Part shown: piece after piece, positions 1-8,888 of the stretch | How the letters are laid out: each line of letters begins with the position of its first letter | Position numbering within the stretch: position 1 is the first letter of the stretch | Assembly (NCBI RefSeq): GCF_009828585.1 | Contig: NZ_WSRZ01000016.1 | Location: 1-64,000, forward strand | From: Shewanella litoralis | Lineage (GTDB): Bacteria > Pseudomonadota > Gammaproteobacteria > Enterobacterales > Shewanellaceae | Direction: 5' to 3' | Length of the DNA: 64,000 bases | Notes under the pieces: model-generated | Told to the model about the DNA's origin: nothing | The model's database searches: none | What the model saw: the letters and a program-made list of their open reading frames with translations, nothing else | Program-made: the position numbers and the translations under genes

Positions 1-427
1 TTTAGAGCAGCATCCGCTAAAAGCCAGTAAACCAACCAAAATAAGAAAGGCAGCATGGAATGGTGATTTTAGGAGCGAGATTTTCTTTGGTTAAAAGATT
101 TAACAAAGCTTAATCCCGCCCTGCATTAGAAAGCGTGTTTGAAGATGAATCAAAAATAAACTCAAAAACGGTATTGAAAGTGCATTTATTTATCGTAGTT
201 TTTTTCCAATGATGGGATTAAAGAGTACTCATATCGGACGATTACTTGTTAGCGCAATAAATGTGCAATTCTCAAAAGATTACAGCCATACATAAATATT
301 TACCTCCATCTTCCTAATTTAAAAGCATGCAAAGCCATCCCTCATCATTAAAAGTATTGAGACCCTCTTGATTCTGTAATTTATTCAAGGTATTTTGATT
401 ATGTAACAAAACCAAGGTGGAGTTTAC
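1..427. other. Left-edge intergenic stretch
   Basis: No convincing gene is visible here. A short leftward hydrophobic frame opens at 56 and runs off the edge, but it has no ribosome site and too little length to judge. The last bases (about 411-419) carry the AAGGTGGAG ribosome site of the following gene. Confidence 0.5.
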
Positions 428-694
428 ATGTCTGAAGAAAAAGCTGAGCACAAGGTAAAACATGGCGGATTTCGAACTGGTGCAGGTCGAAAAACTAAAT
501 ACGAAAAAACAGTCGTGATGCGGGTTCCTGAAAAATACAAAGACGCTATAAAAAGTTTAATTAAACATTTAGATGATTGTGAAATGATAGATAAAAACTA
601 CTCAGGAGTGAAGTCCGAACCTATTTTTATTCGATCTCTTCAGGACAAACCACAAAAAATAACTTTTATTGTTAATCCAGTTTCAAAATCTTGA
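428..694 (+). CDS. Small basic hypothetical protein
   Basis: This 88-residue protein is not assigned to a family. The ATG at 428 follows a strong AAGGTGGAG ribosome site with about 7 bases spacing, so translation is credible. The N-terminal half is lysine/arginine/glycine rich and contains RTGAGRK near residues 16-22, followed by a short helical stretch (RVPEKYKDAIKSLIKHL). Similar GxGRK-type starts occur in small plasmid or phage DNA-binding proteins, so nucleic-acid binding is a guess. It stands alone, convergent with the helicase gene to its right. Confidence 0.6.
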   Translation: MSEEKAEHKVKHGGFRTGAGRKTKYEKTVVMRVPEKYKDAIKSLIKHLDDCEMIDKNYSGVKSEPIFIRSLQDKPQKITFIVNPVSKS

Positions 695-751
695 TTAAGT
701 AACGATATCAAGTTGTATAATGATAAATAATCTAGATTGAAGTAAGTAAAG

Positions 752-2167
752 TTACTTCAACTCTCCTAACCCTAACCCTAGGCCTATGGTTTCTTGTTTG
801 AAGCGACCGAATATATTCATCACTTGGTCATATGAAGTTGATAAAAAATCTTCATCGAACAAGCTATCAATGTTTTCATTGAAATCATTTAGTTTAATTT
901 CATTACCGGCCAAATCAATACTTGGCCCTTTCAACGAAATTGTTTTGTTTTGACTATTAGTCTCATCGCCGACGAGCAGTGATTGCATTGTTTCAAATTT
1001 TACAACATCAGCCTCAACAGGCACGTCATGTCTAACTCTATAAGCATACTCTAGTAACTTGGGTTCCGCTGGCATATAAAGAATTGCTTCTTGATTAGTA
1101 GTGTCTGTAACTCTAAGAATTCGTCCTAGTGTTTGCCTAAAATACATTTCAGTTTTTATGTTTGAGAGATAACAACACACTTGTAGGCGAGGGATATTAG
1201 TTCCCTCACTAATCATTCCAACAGAAATAATCCACTTGGATTCTGAATGTCTGAATCGCTGAATAATGGCTGTCGGGTCATTTTCCTTATAGGTAGCTAC
1301 AACCGCTTCTTCTTCAAGCCATTTTTTTACAAATGTTGAAATTCTATTGGCCTGTTCTATCGATGACGCTACGATTAAGCCAGCGGCATTAGAGTTTTCA
1401 AGTCTTATAAAATCTAGCTTTTTACTAGCCGAAGTGATGATATGTTTTATTACATCCTCATTTTCGATTACGTCCTGGTATGCAACTTGGGAGTTAGACA
1501 GTAGGTCATCAAAGCTTTCGAAAACGACGGTTTCATTACTTTCTATTACTGAAATATGATTGTTATCAATAGCGATTATCTGAGGTACGCGACAAACACC
1601 GTCTAAAATGGCCTCATGAAGCCCATAGACGTAATCACATGAGATTTCACCATCTGGTGAGGCGTAGCTAGCAAAAACGATAGGGGCCGTATCTGAGCGC
1701 CAAGGCGTGCCGGTTAATGCCATGGTGAATCGAGCTTTGTTCTGAATGTTCAGAATTATATGCTCTCCCCATGAATTCGCATTATCGACAGTAGATCCTG
1801 CACAATGATGGATTTCATCGAAAATAACGAATACTCGATATTTTTCAAATAGCTCCCAAAAAGCACCATCTAAGTACTGCAAATGTTGATAAGTATAAGC
1901 TCTGCCCTTTGAACCAATTAGCCCGTCAAAACGTTCATTCGATCTTAATTGTAAGCACTCAGCAAAATCCATGGAAACTATCGAAGATGGGGAAAAACAA
2001 AAGATTAAATCAACAAGGTCATTCTTCAATAGATGGTTTGATAAAACAGAGGCCATCAGAGTCTTTCCTGAGCCAGGCGTCGCTAAAACCAAGAAATGAG
2101 ACTGTCCATTAAGGTATTGTTTTAATGACGAATCTATACATGCATTTTGCCAACGTCTAAGTCTCAT
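752..2167 (-). CDS. DEAD/DEAH-type (ResIII) helicase
   Basis: This is a 471-residue superfamily 2 helicase. Walker A is ATPGSGKT (about residues 29-36). Walker B is IFDEIHH (about 115-121), followed by motif III LTGTPWRSD. The C-terminal half has the QTLGRILRV motif VI. It is short for a restriction subunit, being essentially the two RecA folds plus a small tail ending in a Gly-Leu repeat. Its ATG overlaps the stop of the upstream 170-residue gene by 4 bases (ATGA), so the two are translationally coupled. A divergent XRE regulator lies beyond that gene. The layout suggests a compact defence operon. The helicase call is firm; the role is inferred. Confidence 0.85.
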   Translation of the reverse strand: MRLRRWQNACIDSSLKQYLNGQSHFLVLATPGSGKTLMASVLSNHLLKNDLVDLIFCFSPSSIVSMDFAECLQLRSNERFDGLIGSKGRAYTYQHLQYLDGAFWELFEKYRVFVIFDEIHHCAGSTVDNANSWGEHIILNIQNKARFTMALTGTPWRSDTAPIVFASYASPDGEISCDYVYGLHEAILDGVCRVPQIIAIDNNHISVIESNETVVFESFDDLLSNSQVAYQDVIENEDVIKHIITSASKKLDFIRLENSNAAGLIVASSIEQANRISTFVKKWLEEEAVVATYKENDPTAIIQRFRHSESKWIISVGMISEGTNIPRLQVCCYLSNIKTEMYFRQTLGRILRVTDTTNQEAILYMPAEPKLLEYAYRVRHDVPVEADVVKFETMQSLLVGDETNSQNKTISLKGPSIDLAGNEIKLNDFNENIDSLFDEDFLSTSYDQVMNIFGRFKQETIGLGLGLGELK

Positions 2168-2673
2168 ATATTTCTCTGTTCGATGATCGCTTCAATGGCC
2201 TTGATTTTCCCCAACAATTTAGTGCTATTTTCCCTCGCTAAATTGTACTTGGGTTGTAACTCTTCAGCTAAATCAGGCAGCTCTAAGTATATCTCTTTAT
2301 ATGCCTCTGATTCACCTAAGCTCAATAATAGTTCTGATTTATAGTAGTTTAGTTTTGCGCTCAATTTCTTATGTTTATCAATGCCTTCAATATCAGAAAT
2401 AGGTAATAAAGCCATAGGCTTAACAGGAAGGTTTGTGGCATCAAAATGAACTGTTTTTTTGAATCTAGTCTGTCCCTTTTGCTTTTGTATATTCCTCTCT
2501 AACCAGCCTTTTTTTACTAACTTCATTAATTCTGCATAAATCATTCTTCTGATCTCTGCGCTATCCAAAGAGGGATCTTTTTTTAATGCAAAATATGCAG
2601 AGCGGACATCACTTGTTGTGAACTTATCAAAGTTTTCTGCTTTAATGATTTGAGCTACGAATGGGTCTAACAT
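2164..2673 (-). CDS. Hypothetical partner of the helicase
   Basis: This gene is not recognised. The ATG at 2673 is preferred over a TTG one codon upstream; an AGGA lies about 10 bases before it. The 169-residue product is mainly helical. The N-terminal half (AYFALKKDPSLDSAEIRRMIYAE...GWLERN) reads like a winged-helix fold, and residues from about 85 form a likely coiled coil. It overlaps the helicase start by 4 bases and is therefore its obligate operon partner. A DNA-binding or adaptor role for the helicase is plausible but unproven. Confidence 0.75.
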   Translation of the reverse strand: MLDPFVAQIIKAENFDKFTTSDVRSAYFALKKDPSLDSAEIRRMIYAELMKLVKKGWLERNIQKQKGQTRFKKTVHFDATNLPVKPMALLPISDIEGIDKHKKLSAKLNYYKSELLLSLGESEAYKEIYLELPDLAEELQPKYNLARENSTKLLGKIKAIEAIIEQRNI

Positions 2674-2774
2674 CAAAAACAGATCCTAATAATTTATCTC
2701 GAATGGGTATTATAGGGCGTGGTGGCTTGTACCTCAATATGAAAATCTAATCATTTTACCTGGAGTGTTGATAG

Positions 2775-3011
2775 GTGAGTGATTTAGTAATTGAATTTGG
2801 CGAGAAATTAAGATACCTAAGAGTTAATGCTGGCTATTCTCAAGAGGCATTTGCAGCATATGTCGGTATTGAAAGAGGTAATTACGGGAAAATGGAAAGA
2901 GGTTGCGTCAACATCAAACTGGAAACTCTATACAAAATCGTTAATGCACTTGACTGTGAGTTTGATGAAATTCTACCAGCCAGACTCAAATATAAAGTAC
3001 AACTAGATTAG
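2775..3011 (+). CDS. XRE-family HTH regulator
   Basis: This is a 78-residue Cro/CI-type helix-turn-helix protein. The HTH (YSQEAFAAYVGIERGNYGKMERG) occupies residues 19-41. The size and architecture match controller proteins of restriction-modification and similar defence operons. The GTG start at 2775 follows GGAG with about 9 bases spacing. It is transcribed divergently from the helicase pair across about 100 bp and probably regulates it. Confidence 0.85.
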   Translation: MSDLVIEFGEKLRYLRVNAGYSQEAFAAYVGIERGNYGKMERGCVNIKLETLYKIVNALDCEFDEILPARLKYKVQLD

Positions 3012-3130
3012 TGCTAATGCTTAAAGTGAGCCTCATTAATTTATACCTATAGCAGCAGTGATAATTAGTAGTAAACTTATAAGATTATTAACTAAGGTTA
3101 TGATGGAGCTGATATGTGTTTATTTAACTC

Positions 3131-3156
3131 GGAAATGGACATTTCTGCGTTACAAA
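3131..3156 (+). repeat. Dispersed GGAAATGGACATTTCTG repeat, copy 1
   Basis: This 26-base element matches 5420-5445 with only two differences. Its core GAAATG-GA-CATTTC is an inverted repeat. It lies in an intergenic spacer, so it is not explained by coding conservation. Confidence 0.6.
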
Positions 3157-3203
3157 GAGCGAACAAAGTTAGGTTTTCAGATAACTTCTAGTCTCCCAAT
3201 TAC

Positions 3204-3566
3204 CTACAACTCGTCTAATAACTGATCACCAAAATCAATTTCTACACTTTCAACTAAACTTTCAGCACTTCTACGCATACTTGCTGTGAGCGGCACTAAT
3301 TTGTCGGGGTGTTGTTGCATGTCATTTTCAAGAATAGATAAAAAACCTTCCAATTCAGCGGTATTAGGTATTGCATCAAACAATCCTTCGATTGTCTTTA
3401 AAGCGGCACGATATTCATCATCAGAACTCAGAGATATCTCATCGTGACCAGTAATAATTTCATTTCCGACAGAAGGAGAATCAAGCCATGCAGTTAAATC
3501 ATCAGGAACTGGTGCCGTTGCGTCACATTTTAAAAGCAATATATTGAGTTTAGTATTCTTCATCAT
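3204..3566 (-). CDS. Hypothetical acidic protein
   Basis: This is a 120-residue acidic protein of unknown family. The ATG at 3566 follows AGAGAGGAATTG, a good ribosome site, and is preferred over an upstream GTG at 3590. It has no membrane segment or signal peptide. A conserved-looking middle (EYRAALKTIEGLFDAIPNTAELEGFLSI) suggests a helical bundle. It is a single gene flanked by long spacers that carry short hairpins. Confidence 0.6.
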   Translation of the reverse strand: MMKNTKLNILLLKCDATAPVPDDLTAWLDSPSVGNEIITGHDEISLSSDDEYRAALKTIEGLFDAIPNTAELEGFLSILENDMQQHPDKLVPLTASMRRSAESLVESVEIDFGDQLLDEL

Positions 3567-3998
3567 CAATTCCTCTCTTTGAATCGTCACTATTAGAGTA
3601 GCAACTCCCGACTCTGTGGTATTACTAAAATTTGATCGACTGATTTGTGCTTAGTTTCTTATTGCTAAGCTATCCTGTCACACTTTTGGACATAATCGTT
3701 TTACGAACTTTGGACGATATCTACATTCCCCACTTCCAGATAGCAAAACGGCACCTCATGAAGCGGTGCCGCTAATGACTAGAATTGAACACAATCATTC
3801 ACCTCTGCTCTGAAGTGTTAGATTCATTATATGCAAAATTTCTTGCTGAACATGCATAACGAACACATGGATAAACACTGAAGCACTTTGGCACAAAAGT
3901 GTGTCTCAACCACTTTTCAATTCGTGTTTTCACTAACCGATTCTGAACTTGTTGGATTAAAACGCACTTGGCAATCTTGATTACAAAACTATTTCTAT
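3567..3998. other. Intergenic region with a CGGCACC hairpin
   Basis: No gene is visible. It contains a 7-bp inverted repeat, CGGCACC (3749-3755) and GGTGCCG (3765-3771). The same arm sequence recurs at 5388-5410 next to another dispersed repeat. GGAC-containing fragments around 3686 and 3711 resemble the TGGACA repeat core seen elsewhere. Confidence 0.45.
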
Positions 3999-4568
3999 TT
4001 AAAGCATAAGCTTAAAGTTCTTTAACTTTGAGACAAAGCTTGGCAGTTTCTGCTTTTGCAAGCAGGCTAAAAACTCGTCTTGACTCATTGGTGGCCTTTT
4101 CAACGAACCTCGTTGTTGCTGGGCAGCCTTGACACAAGCACTGCTATCTAACTCAAACATATCACATAAGAACTCATCTGGATGTATTGCACAAAGACCT
4201 AGCGGATCAAGCTCCTTTATAGGGAAGTCTTTAAGATTGAAGGTAATGATTGACTCCGCTTGACCTTTAATAGCTGCAGCAACAACGTGTCTATCATCAG
4301 CATCTGGCAAGGTTAAACCATTAATCAATGGTTCATAACCTTCAACCAAGCAGTCAAGTACATGAGCATTCATTAACAGCTTGGTTCTTTCTAGCCGCAC
4401 AGGATCGGCATCTGGGTTGTTCTTGAGAAGATTACGAGTCCATTCATCATGTATTTGCTCTGTCCATCGTGCTCTGAATAGCCCTGTGTTGGACAAATAC
4501 ATTAGGTAACTGCGAAGTGGAGCAGGATACATAACACATGCGTCTAAAATTACCGTGTATGATGTCAT
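3999..4568 (-). CDS. PIN-domain toxin (VapC-like RNase)
   Basis: This 189-residue protein has a PIN fold. The N-terminus TVILDACVMYPAPLR supplies the first acidic residue. DEWTRN supplies the middle acidic residues, and LPDADDRHVVAAA (about residues 88-100) followed by IITFNLKDF is typical of PIN nucleases. Such enzymes cleave RNA. Its ATG overlaps the upstream stop as TAATG (4566-4570), so translation is coupled to the antitoxin-like gene. It is longer than classical VapC (about 130 residues); the extra C-terminal part is typical of the PIN plus excisionase-type subgroup. Confidence 0.85.
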   Translation of the reverse strand: MTSYTVILDACVMYPAPLRSYLMYLSNTGLFRARWTEQIHDEWTRNLLKNNPDADPVRLERTKLLMNAHVLDCLVEGYEPLINGLTLPDADDRHVVAAAIKGQAESIITFNLKDFPIKELDPLGLCAIHPDEFLCDMFELDSSACVKAAQQQRGSLKRPPMSQDEFLACLQKQKLPSFVSKLKNFKLML

Positions 4569-5020
4569 TAATATCCCATATCCATTTCTTGATCTAATGC
4601 GGATAGTTCAGCAAGAGCAGCTAGTCTGTTCTCTTCTAAACGGCTCTTGTATTCCATAAGATCAGCATAGGCCACCTTTCTACGGTTACCAGTGCGACTA
4701 AAAACAATCTCCTTAGAATCTAATAGCTTAATAAATGTAGGGCGAGACATATTTAGCATGTCAGCACCTTCTTGCGTTGTGAGTTCTGCATGAATAGGTG
4801 TAATGCTAACAGAGTTACCCTGACCTAATTGAGTAAGCACCTCAATCATCATGTTTAATGCACTTGATGGAATCATGACTTCGTGAGTCTTACCTGACTT
4901 GTCGATAACATTAATCCTTTGAGCTTCGCCATTGGTTTTTATAACGGCTGACAACTCTTGGCTACCAAGCTTAGCCAGTGCAATTTCTTCAGCGGTTGGC
5001 AATTTTGTAGCAGTATTCAT
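4568..5020 (-). CDS. Excisionase-fold antitoxin / DNA-binding protein
   Basis: This is a 150-residue protein with a MerR/excisionase-type helix-turn-helix near residues 82-112 (TTQEGADMLNMSRPTFIKLL, then RKVAYADLMEYK). The ATG at 5020 follows GAGAGAA; an upstream in-frame TTG at 5056 is less likely. It is the first gene of a two-gene operon with the PIN toxin and is the presumed antitoxin and autorepressor. The promoter region holds repeats of AATATTCG (around 5080-5117), which could be its operator. Confidence 0.85.
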   Translation of the reverse strand: MNTATKLPTAEEIALAKLGSQELSAVIKTNGEAQRINVIDKSGKTHEVMIPSSALNMMIEVLTQLGQGNSVSITPIHAELTTQEGADMLNMSRPTFIKLLDSKEIVFSRTGNRRKVAYADLMEYKSRLEENRLAALAELSALDQEMDMGY

Positions 5021-5283
5021 CGTATTTCTCTCTAGATTCAAATTTAAACTATACAAATCTGTATATCAGAACATTATCCGAAATATTCGAAAAAGTCAAT
5101 ATTCGAAATATTCGCAATACTAAAGGTTTACTGTATAGGGTAGCCCTAAAACTGATCTCCAGAAGCAACTGGTGCCTTTCAATGAAAAAGCATTTTTTTG
5201 GCTCCCAAACATTGATATGGTACCTATAAGGGAAGGACAAAATTTATCGACTCAAAATTTCACTGGCAAGGAATGGGGCACGA

Positions 5284-5328
5284 ACGTGTCAGCTTCATTC
5301 CTCTGACACGTATATGGACATTTGTGAG
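5284..5328 (+). repeat. Hairpin plus TGGACA dispersed repeat
   Basis: A perfect 9-bp stem, ACGTGTCAG (5284-5292) with CTGACACGT (5303-5311), is followed directly by ATATGGACATTTGTGAG. The same arrangement, stem then TGGACA, recurs at 10585-10632, indicating a mobile or amplified small element. Confidence 0.55.
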
Positions 5329-5387
5329 CCTGCAACTTTGCTAAATTAGCTGTTTGCGAATAACTTTTGGTATTACAAAATACTGAG

Positions 5388-5445
5388 CGGCACCGATTGA
5401 TACGGTGCCGTCCGTGAAAGGAAATGGACATTTCTGAGTTACGAA
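5388..5445 (+). repeat. CGGCACCG hairpin plus GGAAATGGACATTTCTG repeat
   Basis: The 8-bp stem 5388-5395/5403-5410 is followed at 5420-5445 by a near copy of the element at 3131-3156 (24 of 26 bases). It is intergenic and belongs to the same dispersed family. Confidence 0.55.
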
Positions 5446-5690
5446 TGCCATCAGTGTATGCCTTGTTCGCATAAATAAAAATATGGGAAAATTCTATATC
5501 AGTGGCCAGTTTTAGTGAACCACTATAGATTTCAGTTTTGAAAAATATGGAAAATTCTAAACATGTGAAGTAATGGTGATTCAATACGACCAATATTTAT
5601 CGGCCGCTACAAATATTGATTGTTACTAGAGCGAATTTATCACTTATAATTGCACTATAATGGCTTTCTTATTTGCAAATTGATAGATTT

Positions 5691-6230
5691 CTAATTCCAT
5701 GAAATTAAATTGATAACACCATTCCCCATATATTTAAAAGTGATTGTCACTATTCCACCTGAGTTATTCATATTTAATAAAGACTCACACAACGCTGTAT
5801 CTTCACACTCAAATGATTGACTTAAAAAAAAGTACTCACCATCATTCATATGAATTGTTGAGTCAAGAAGTTCAACATTATCAATGACGTACTCCACACC
5901 CAATTCATCTTCAACCGATGAGTTGATACTAACCAATGAATACTGTTTACTTGAAGCGTCCGCAGAAGGTGAGCCATCCTCATTGACTTCGACTGTAAGC
6001 TCATAAGTATACCCCCACATATAAGTAAAGCCTTCAATTTCGTCATAAAAGAGCTTGCCATCAGCCAAAACGCAAAGCATTTGATTTACACCTGTGCACG
6101 GTTGCATATAAGAAGCTATGGAGGTTGACTGTTCATATGATGAAGCGTCTTTTTCGTCTGAATTGTTACAAGCTGACGCGAACATAAGGCAAACAAAAAA
6201 CAAAAATGAAAATGAAAATTTAGATTGCAT
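5691..6230 (-). CDS. Predicted lipoprotein
   Basis: This 179-residue protein has a type II signal peptide. After MQSK comes a hydrophobic run (FSFSFLFFVCLMF) ending in the lipobox ASAC, with Cys near residue 21. The mature part is acidic, begins with a Ser/Asp-rich linker and contains two cysteine pairs (PCTGVNQMLC and CEDTALC). It is probably an outer-membrane or periplasm-facing lipoprotein. The family is not recognised. It is divergent from the astacin gene across about 200 bp. Confidence 0.75.
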   Translation of the reverse strand: MQSKFSFSFLFFVCLMFASACNNSDEKDASSYEQSTSIASYMQPCTGVNQMLCVLADGKLFYDEIEGFTYMWGYTYELTVEVNEDGSPSADASSKQYSLVSINSSVEDELGVEYVIDNVELLDSTIHMNDGEYFFLSQSFECEDTALCESLLNMNNSGGIVTITFKYMGNGVINLISWN

Positions 6231-6431
6231 AACACTAATCCTTTAGTTTTATTGGATATAAATAAACATAATTATAAATTTTTATATTAGCAACAAAATA
6301 AAAACAGTAAATAGACGCAGATCACATCTTGGTAACAAAATTTTGACATATGTTACTATCTTTATTTCTAATTAAATTTCTGAATAAAAACCAATTTCGG
6401 ACTTTTATTGATTGTAAATAGGATCGAAGGA

Positions 6432-7487
6432 ATGAAATTATTTAACTATTTAATCTTATCTTCATGCATTACACTGTCACTAAACTCACACTCGAAAACG
6501 TATGATATATTGGTAGAAGGCGCCGATGAAAATAATGTGTTGGTTCACAAAACTCTAACAGTTGAGAGATCAAAAGGTGAATATATTTTTGAAGGAGATA
6601 TCATTGTCACTGAGCATATTGAAACTCTAAACACTCCAACTCCTTATTCCGTTATCATTAGCGGTAGTCAATATAGATGGGATTTGGGTGTAATTCCTTA
6701 TACCATTTCAACAAATTATAGCACCAGTCAAATAAATTCAATTCTTCAGGCGATGAGTGATATAGAAGATGTTTCAGGTGTTATTTTTGTCGAACGCTCG
6801 AATCAAGCGGACTATATCTCTATATACAAGGGCTCAGGTTGAAGCTCTCAAGTAGGGAAGCGAGGTGGCTCTCAAAATGTTAGTTTAGCAGATGGTTGCT
6901 TTAGCGGCGGAACACCTACACATGAACTCCTACATGCTGCAGGCTTTTGGCATGAACAATCACGGGAAGATCGTGATTCATATATTACAATTAATTGGGA
7001 GAATATTATATCCGGGAAAGAGCACAATTTTGAACAACATATTTCTGATGGGGAAGATGTTGGCCCCTACGACTATAATTCTATAATGCACTATCACTCG
7101 ACCGCTTTTAGCTCTAATGGTCAAGCAACTATTTCGAGAAATGACGGTATGTCTTCTCTAGGTGGTTCTGTTATGACTTCGACAGACATTTCTACTCTTC
7201 GAGAAATGTACGGTTATCTTCAAGAAGTTGATTTAAACGTAAATTACCATTATTGCTACGGCGAAAACTCTCTCAATTGGGCATCATATAATGATGATGC
7301 TGATTATTATGAGATTCAGATAAATTCAGGGTATGCGTTTTCAAACTTCGCAACAACTACAAATAAAGCATATCAAGTAAGTGTTAATCAAAATACAGAG
7401 TTCAGAGTTCGAGCTTGCAATAATGAGGGGCAATGCTCGAAGTACTCTAACAGCGTTACAGCCAAATATGCATCAGTTTGTATGTGA
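6432..7487 (+). pseudogene. Secreted astacin (M12A) metalloprotease with an in-frame UGA
   Basis: One continuous frame of about 350 codons is broken only by TGA at 6840-6842. The ATG at 6432 follows AGGA (6420-6423) and gives a signal peptide. Downstream comes the zinc signature HELLHAAGFWHEQSR (6921-6965), then SREDRDSY and the Met-turn YNSIMHY (7074-7094), all diagnostic of astacins, and a C-terminal fibronectin-III-like domain. The UGA falls at the conserved GSGC position (GSG-stop-SSQVGKRGG), the cysteine that normally bonds to the one still encoded at 6897 (DGC). It is either a point nonsense mutation of TGC/TGT or recoding. I annotate it as a probable pseudogene with recoding left open. 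Confidence 0.7.
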
Positions 7488-8005
7488 TTTAAATAGTTGA
7501 AAATTGGCTGAATTTTAAGTGAAGACTAAACATTCTGGGCTTTCTGGCTTGGTAACTTAACTAAAATTCAGCCTATCTAACTGCATCGATTCAACATCAA
7601 GTAATATTTCTATAGCATAGTCAATTGGAAAGTTAACTTGAATCAGGATTAATATTTTGTTATCCATTCTTGCTGTTGAGACTGTATCCATAGATAGACA
7701 AGCCACTGTATTATTTAAATCGTCACAGAAATAGTAAACACTTTGGTGCATTATCTGGAGTGGACCTAGTTCAATGGACACTCTGTAGCATTACTAAAAT
7801 TAGGCCAACAGGCCAGTATCAAGCAAATCTAATCTAGGCATGCGAAACAAGCTTTGGGGCAGAAATTAGTTAGAGCTTTGACCCTAACTCAAGAACTTTT
7901 GATTAGAAAATGTATACCTAGTCTCTAATGTCGTGACCAATTTGATTAGCCACTAGACAACTAAGATGTTGGACAAAAGCTCGAGCTAATCTGAACTTTT
8001 GTCCT
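7488..8005. other. Intergenic region
   Basis: No gene is supported; a 74-residue leftward frame at 7557-7781 has no ribosome site or recognisable content. The right end holds an inverted repeat, GGACAAAAG (7971-7979) and CTTTTGTCC (7996-8004), lying just past the stop of the leftward DUF2726 gene. Confidence 0.4.
7971..8004 (-). terminator. Possible terminator hairpin after the DUF2726 gene
   Basis: A perfect 9-bp inverted repeat, GGACAAAAG/CTTTTGTCC with a 16-base loop, begins two bases past the leftward stop codon. It has no U tract, so intrinsic termination is uncertain. Confidence 0.35.
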
Positions 8006-8827
8006 CTATCTAATAAGTTTCCTGATTACAACCTTAAAGTCATGTGCAGTGGTCAGGGAATCGGTATCAGCACGGACTCTGTGAAGCGGAATGTTTGCAG
8101 CATCAAAGATGTTATTTTTTAGTTTGTCCCTGCGTCTTGCATCTACATTGTCATGATAGTGACTATCTACCTCGAAAAAATATTTTGGGTTATGGTTATC
8201 AGCTGGATCAAAAACAACAAAATCAACGATCCCTTTGAAGTAAAAGTCTCTTTCAGGTAGAGCAAGATGTTCTCTAATCATGTCAAAATCAAATATGTTA
8301 CTAAGCACTACATTGGGATAGATAAAATAACTTGGAAAAACGTCTTTTAACGCTTGATAAAACTCTGATTCTAAATTACTTTTAAATAAAGGTTGTAACC
8401 AATCAACCCTAGAGAATTTGGATGTCTTTGTTGGTTCTTCAACTGATGGTTTGATGCCAGTATTCTTTTGAGGTTCAACAAGTAACTCAGCTGCTTTATT
8501 GGAATGCGTACACATTCGCGCAAATGCAACAGCTTCTTTATGGCTTAATTCTTGATACGCCTCTATTCCAATGTTCTCAATTTTTGTTCGTGCATCGCCA
8601 CTGAGATATAAGTAACTTGCAGAATGTAATAGTATATATTCACGGCACAAAGTCGATACGAGCACAGCAAGTTCTTCATTGGCAAATCGAATAAACTCCG
8701 TCTCTAAATGTATACAAACATTAGCCCACTCCACTTCAGAGTGTTTAAGAGATGATTGCTCAGTTCTTGTTAACTTGAATATATCTGGCCAACGTTTTTC
8801 TGCCATCAAAGAGTAAAACCTTTCCAT
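8006..8827 (-). CDS. DUF2726 (nuclease-like) protein
   Basis: This is a 273-residue protein. The C-terminal half matches the DUF2726 pattern: SEFYQALKDVF, an IVDFVVFDP strand, then YFFEVDSHYHDN and RRRDKLKNNIFDAANIPLHRVR. This pattern is regarded as a PD-(D/E)XK or Vsr-like nuclease fold; the acidic residues of VDFVVFD and FFEVDS are the candidate metal ligands. The N-terminal half is helical and unassigned. It lies 61 bases downstream of the DUF6602 gene on the same strand, so the two probably form an operon. A DNA-cleaving defence role is inferred from fold and context only. Confidence 0.75.
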   Translation of the reverse strand: MERFYSLMAEKRWPDIFKLTRTEQSSLKHSEVEWANVCIHLETEFIRFANEELAVLVSTLCREYILLHSASYLYLSGDARTKIENIGIEAYQELSHKEAVAFARMCTHSNKAAELLVEPQKNTGIKPSVEEPTKTSKFSRVDWLQPLFKSNLESEFYQALKDVFPSYFIYPNVVLSNIFDFDMIREHLALPERDFYFKGIVDFVVFDPADNHNPKYFFEVDSHYHDNVDARRRDKLKNNIFDAANIPLHRVRADTDSLTTAHDFKVVIRKLIR

Positions 8828-8888
8828 ATCTAATCCTATAAACCATTTCGATAACGATGGATTTAGAGCTAATCTTCAATACTCTGAT

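Larger units (their letters stand above)
5057..5690. other. Intergenic region with hairpins and dispersed repeats
   Basis: No supported gene is present; the leftward frames here are composed of repeat DNA. It holds a 9-bp perfect hairpin ACGTGTCAG/CTGACACGT (5284-5311) followed by ATGGACATTTGTGAG, a second hairpin CGGCACCG/CGGTGCCG (5388-5410), and the GGAAATGGACATTTCTG repeat (5420-5445). Near 5095-5117 are AATATTCG repeats before the antitoxin gene. Confidence 0.5.

Noticed and set aside
1-56. Hydrophobic leftward frame at the window edge
   Set aside because: Only 18 codons are visible and no ribosome site precedes the ATG.
764-782. Telomere-like CCCTAA repeats
   Set aside because: They are codons for the Gly-Leu repeat at the helicase C-terminus; too short to be a telomeric array.
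5252-5593. 113-residue leftward frame
   Set aside because: It is composed of hairpin and dispersed-repeat DNA, with no ribosome site or protein-like composition.
6840-6880. Selenocysteine insertion element after the astacin UGA
   Set aside because: Only a 3-bp GAG-GTGG-CTC hairpin and a 4-bp TCTC/GGGA hairpin are visible; neither meets a bacterial SECIS.
7557-7781. 74-residue leftward frame
   Set aside because: No ribosome site, no recognisable domain, flanked by repeat-like DNA.
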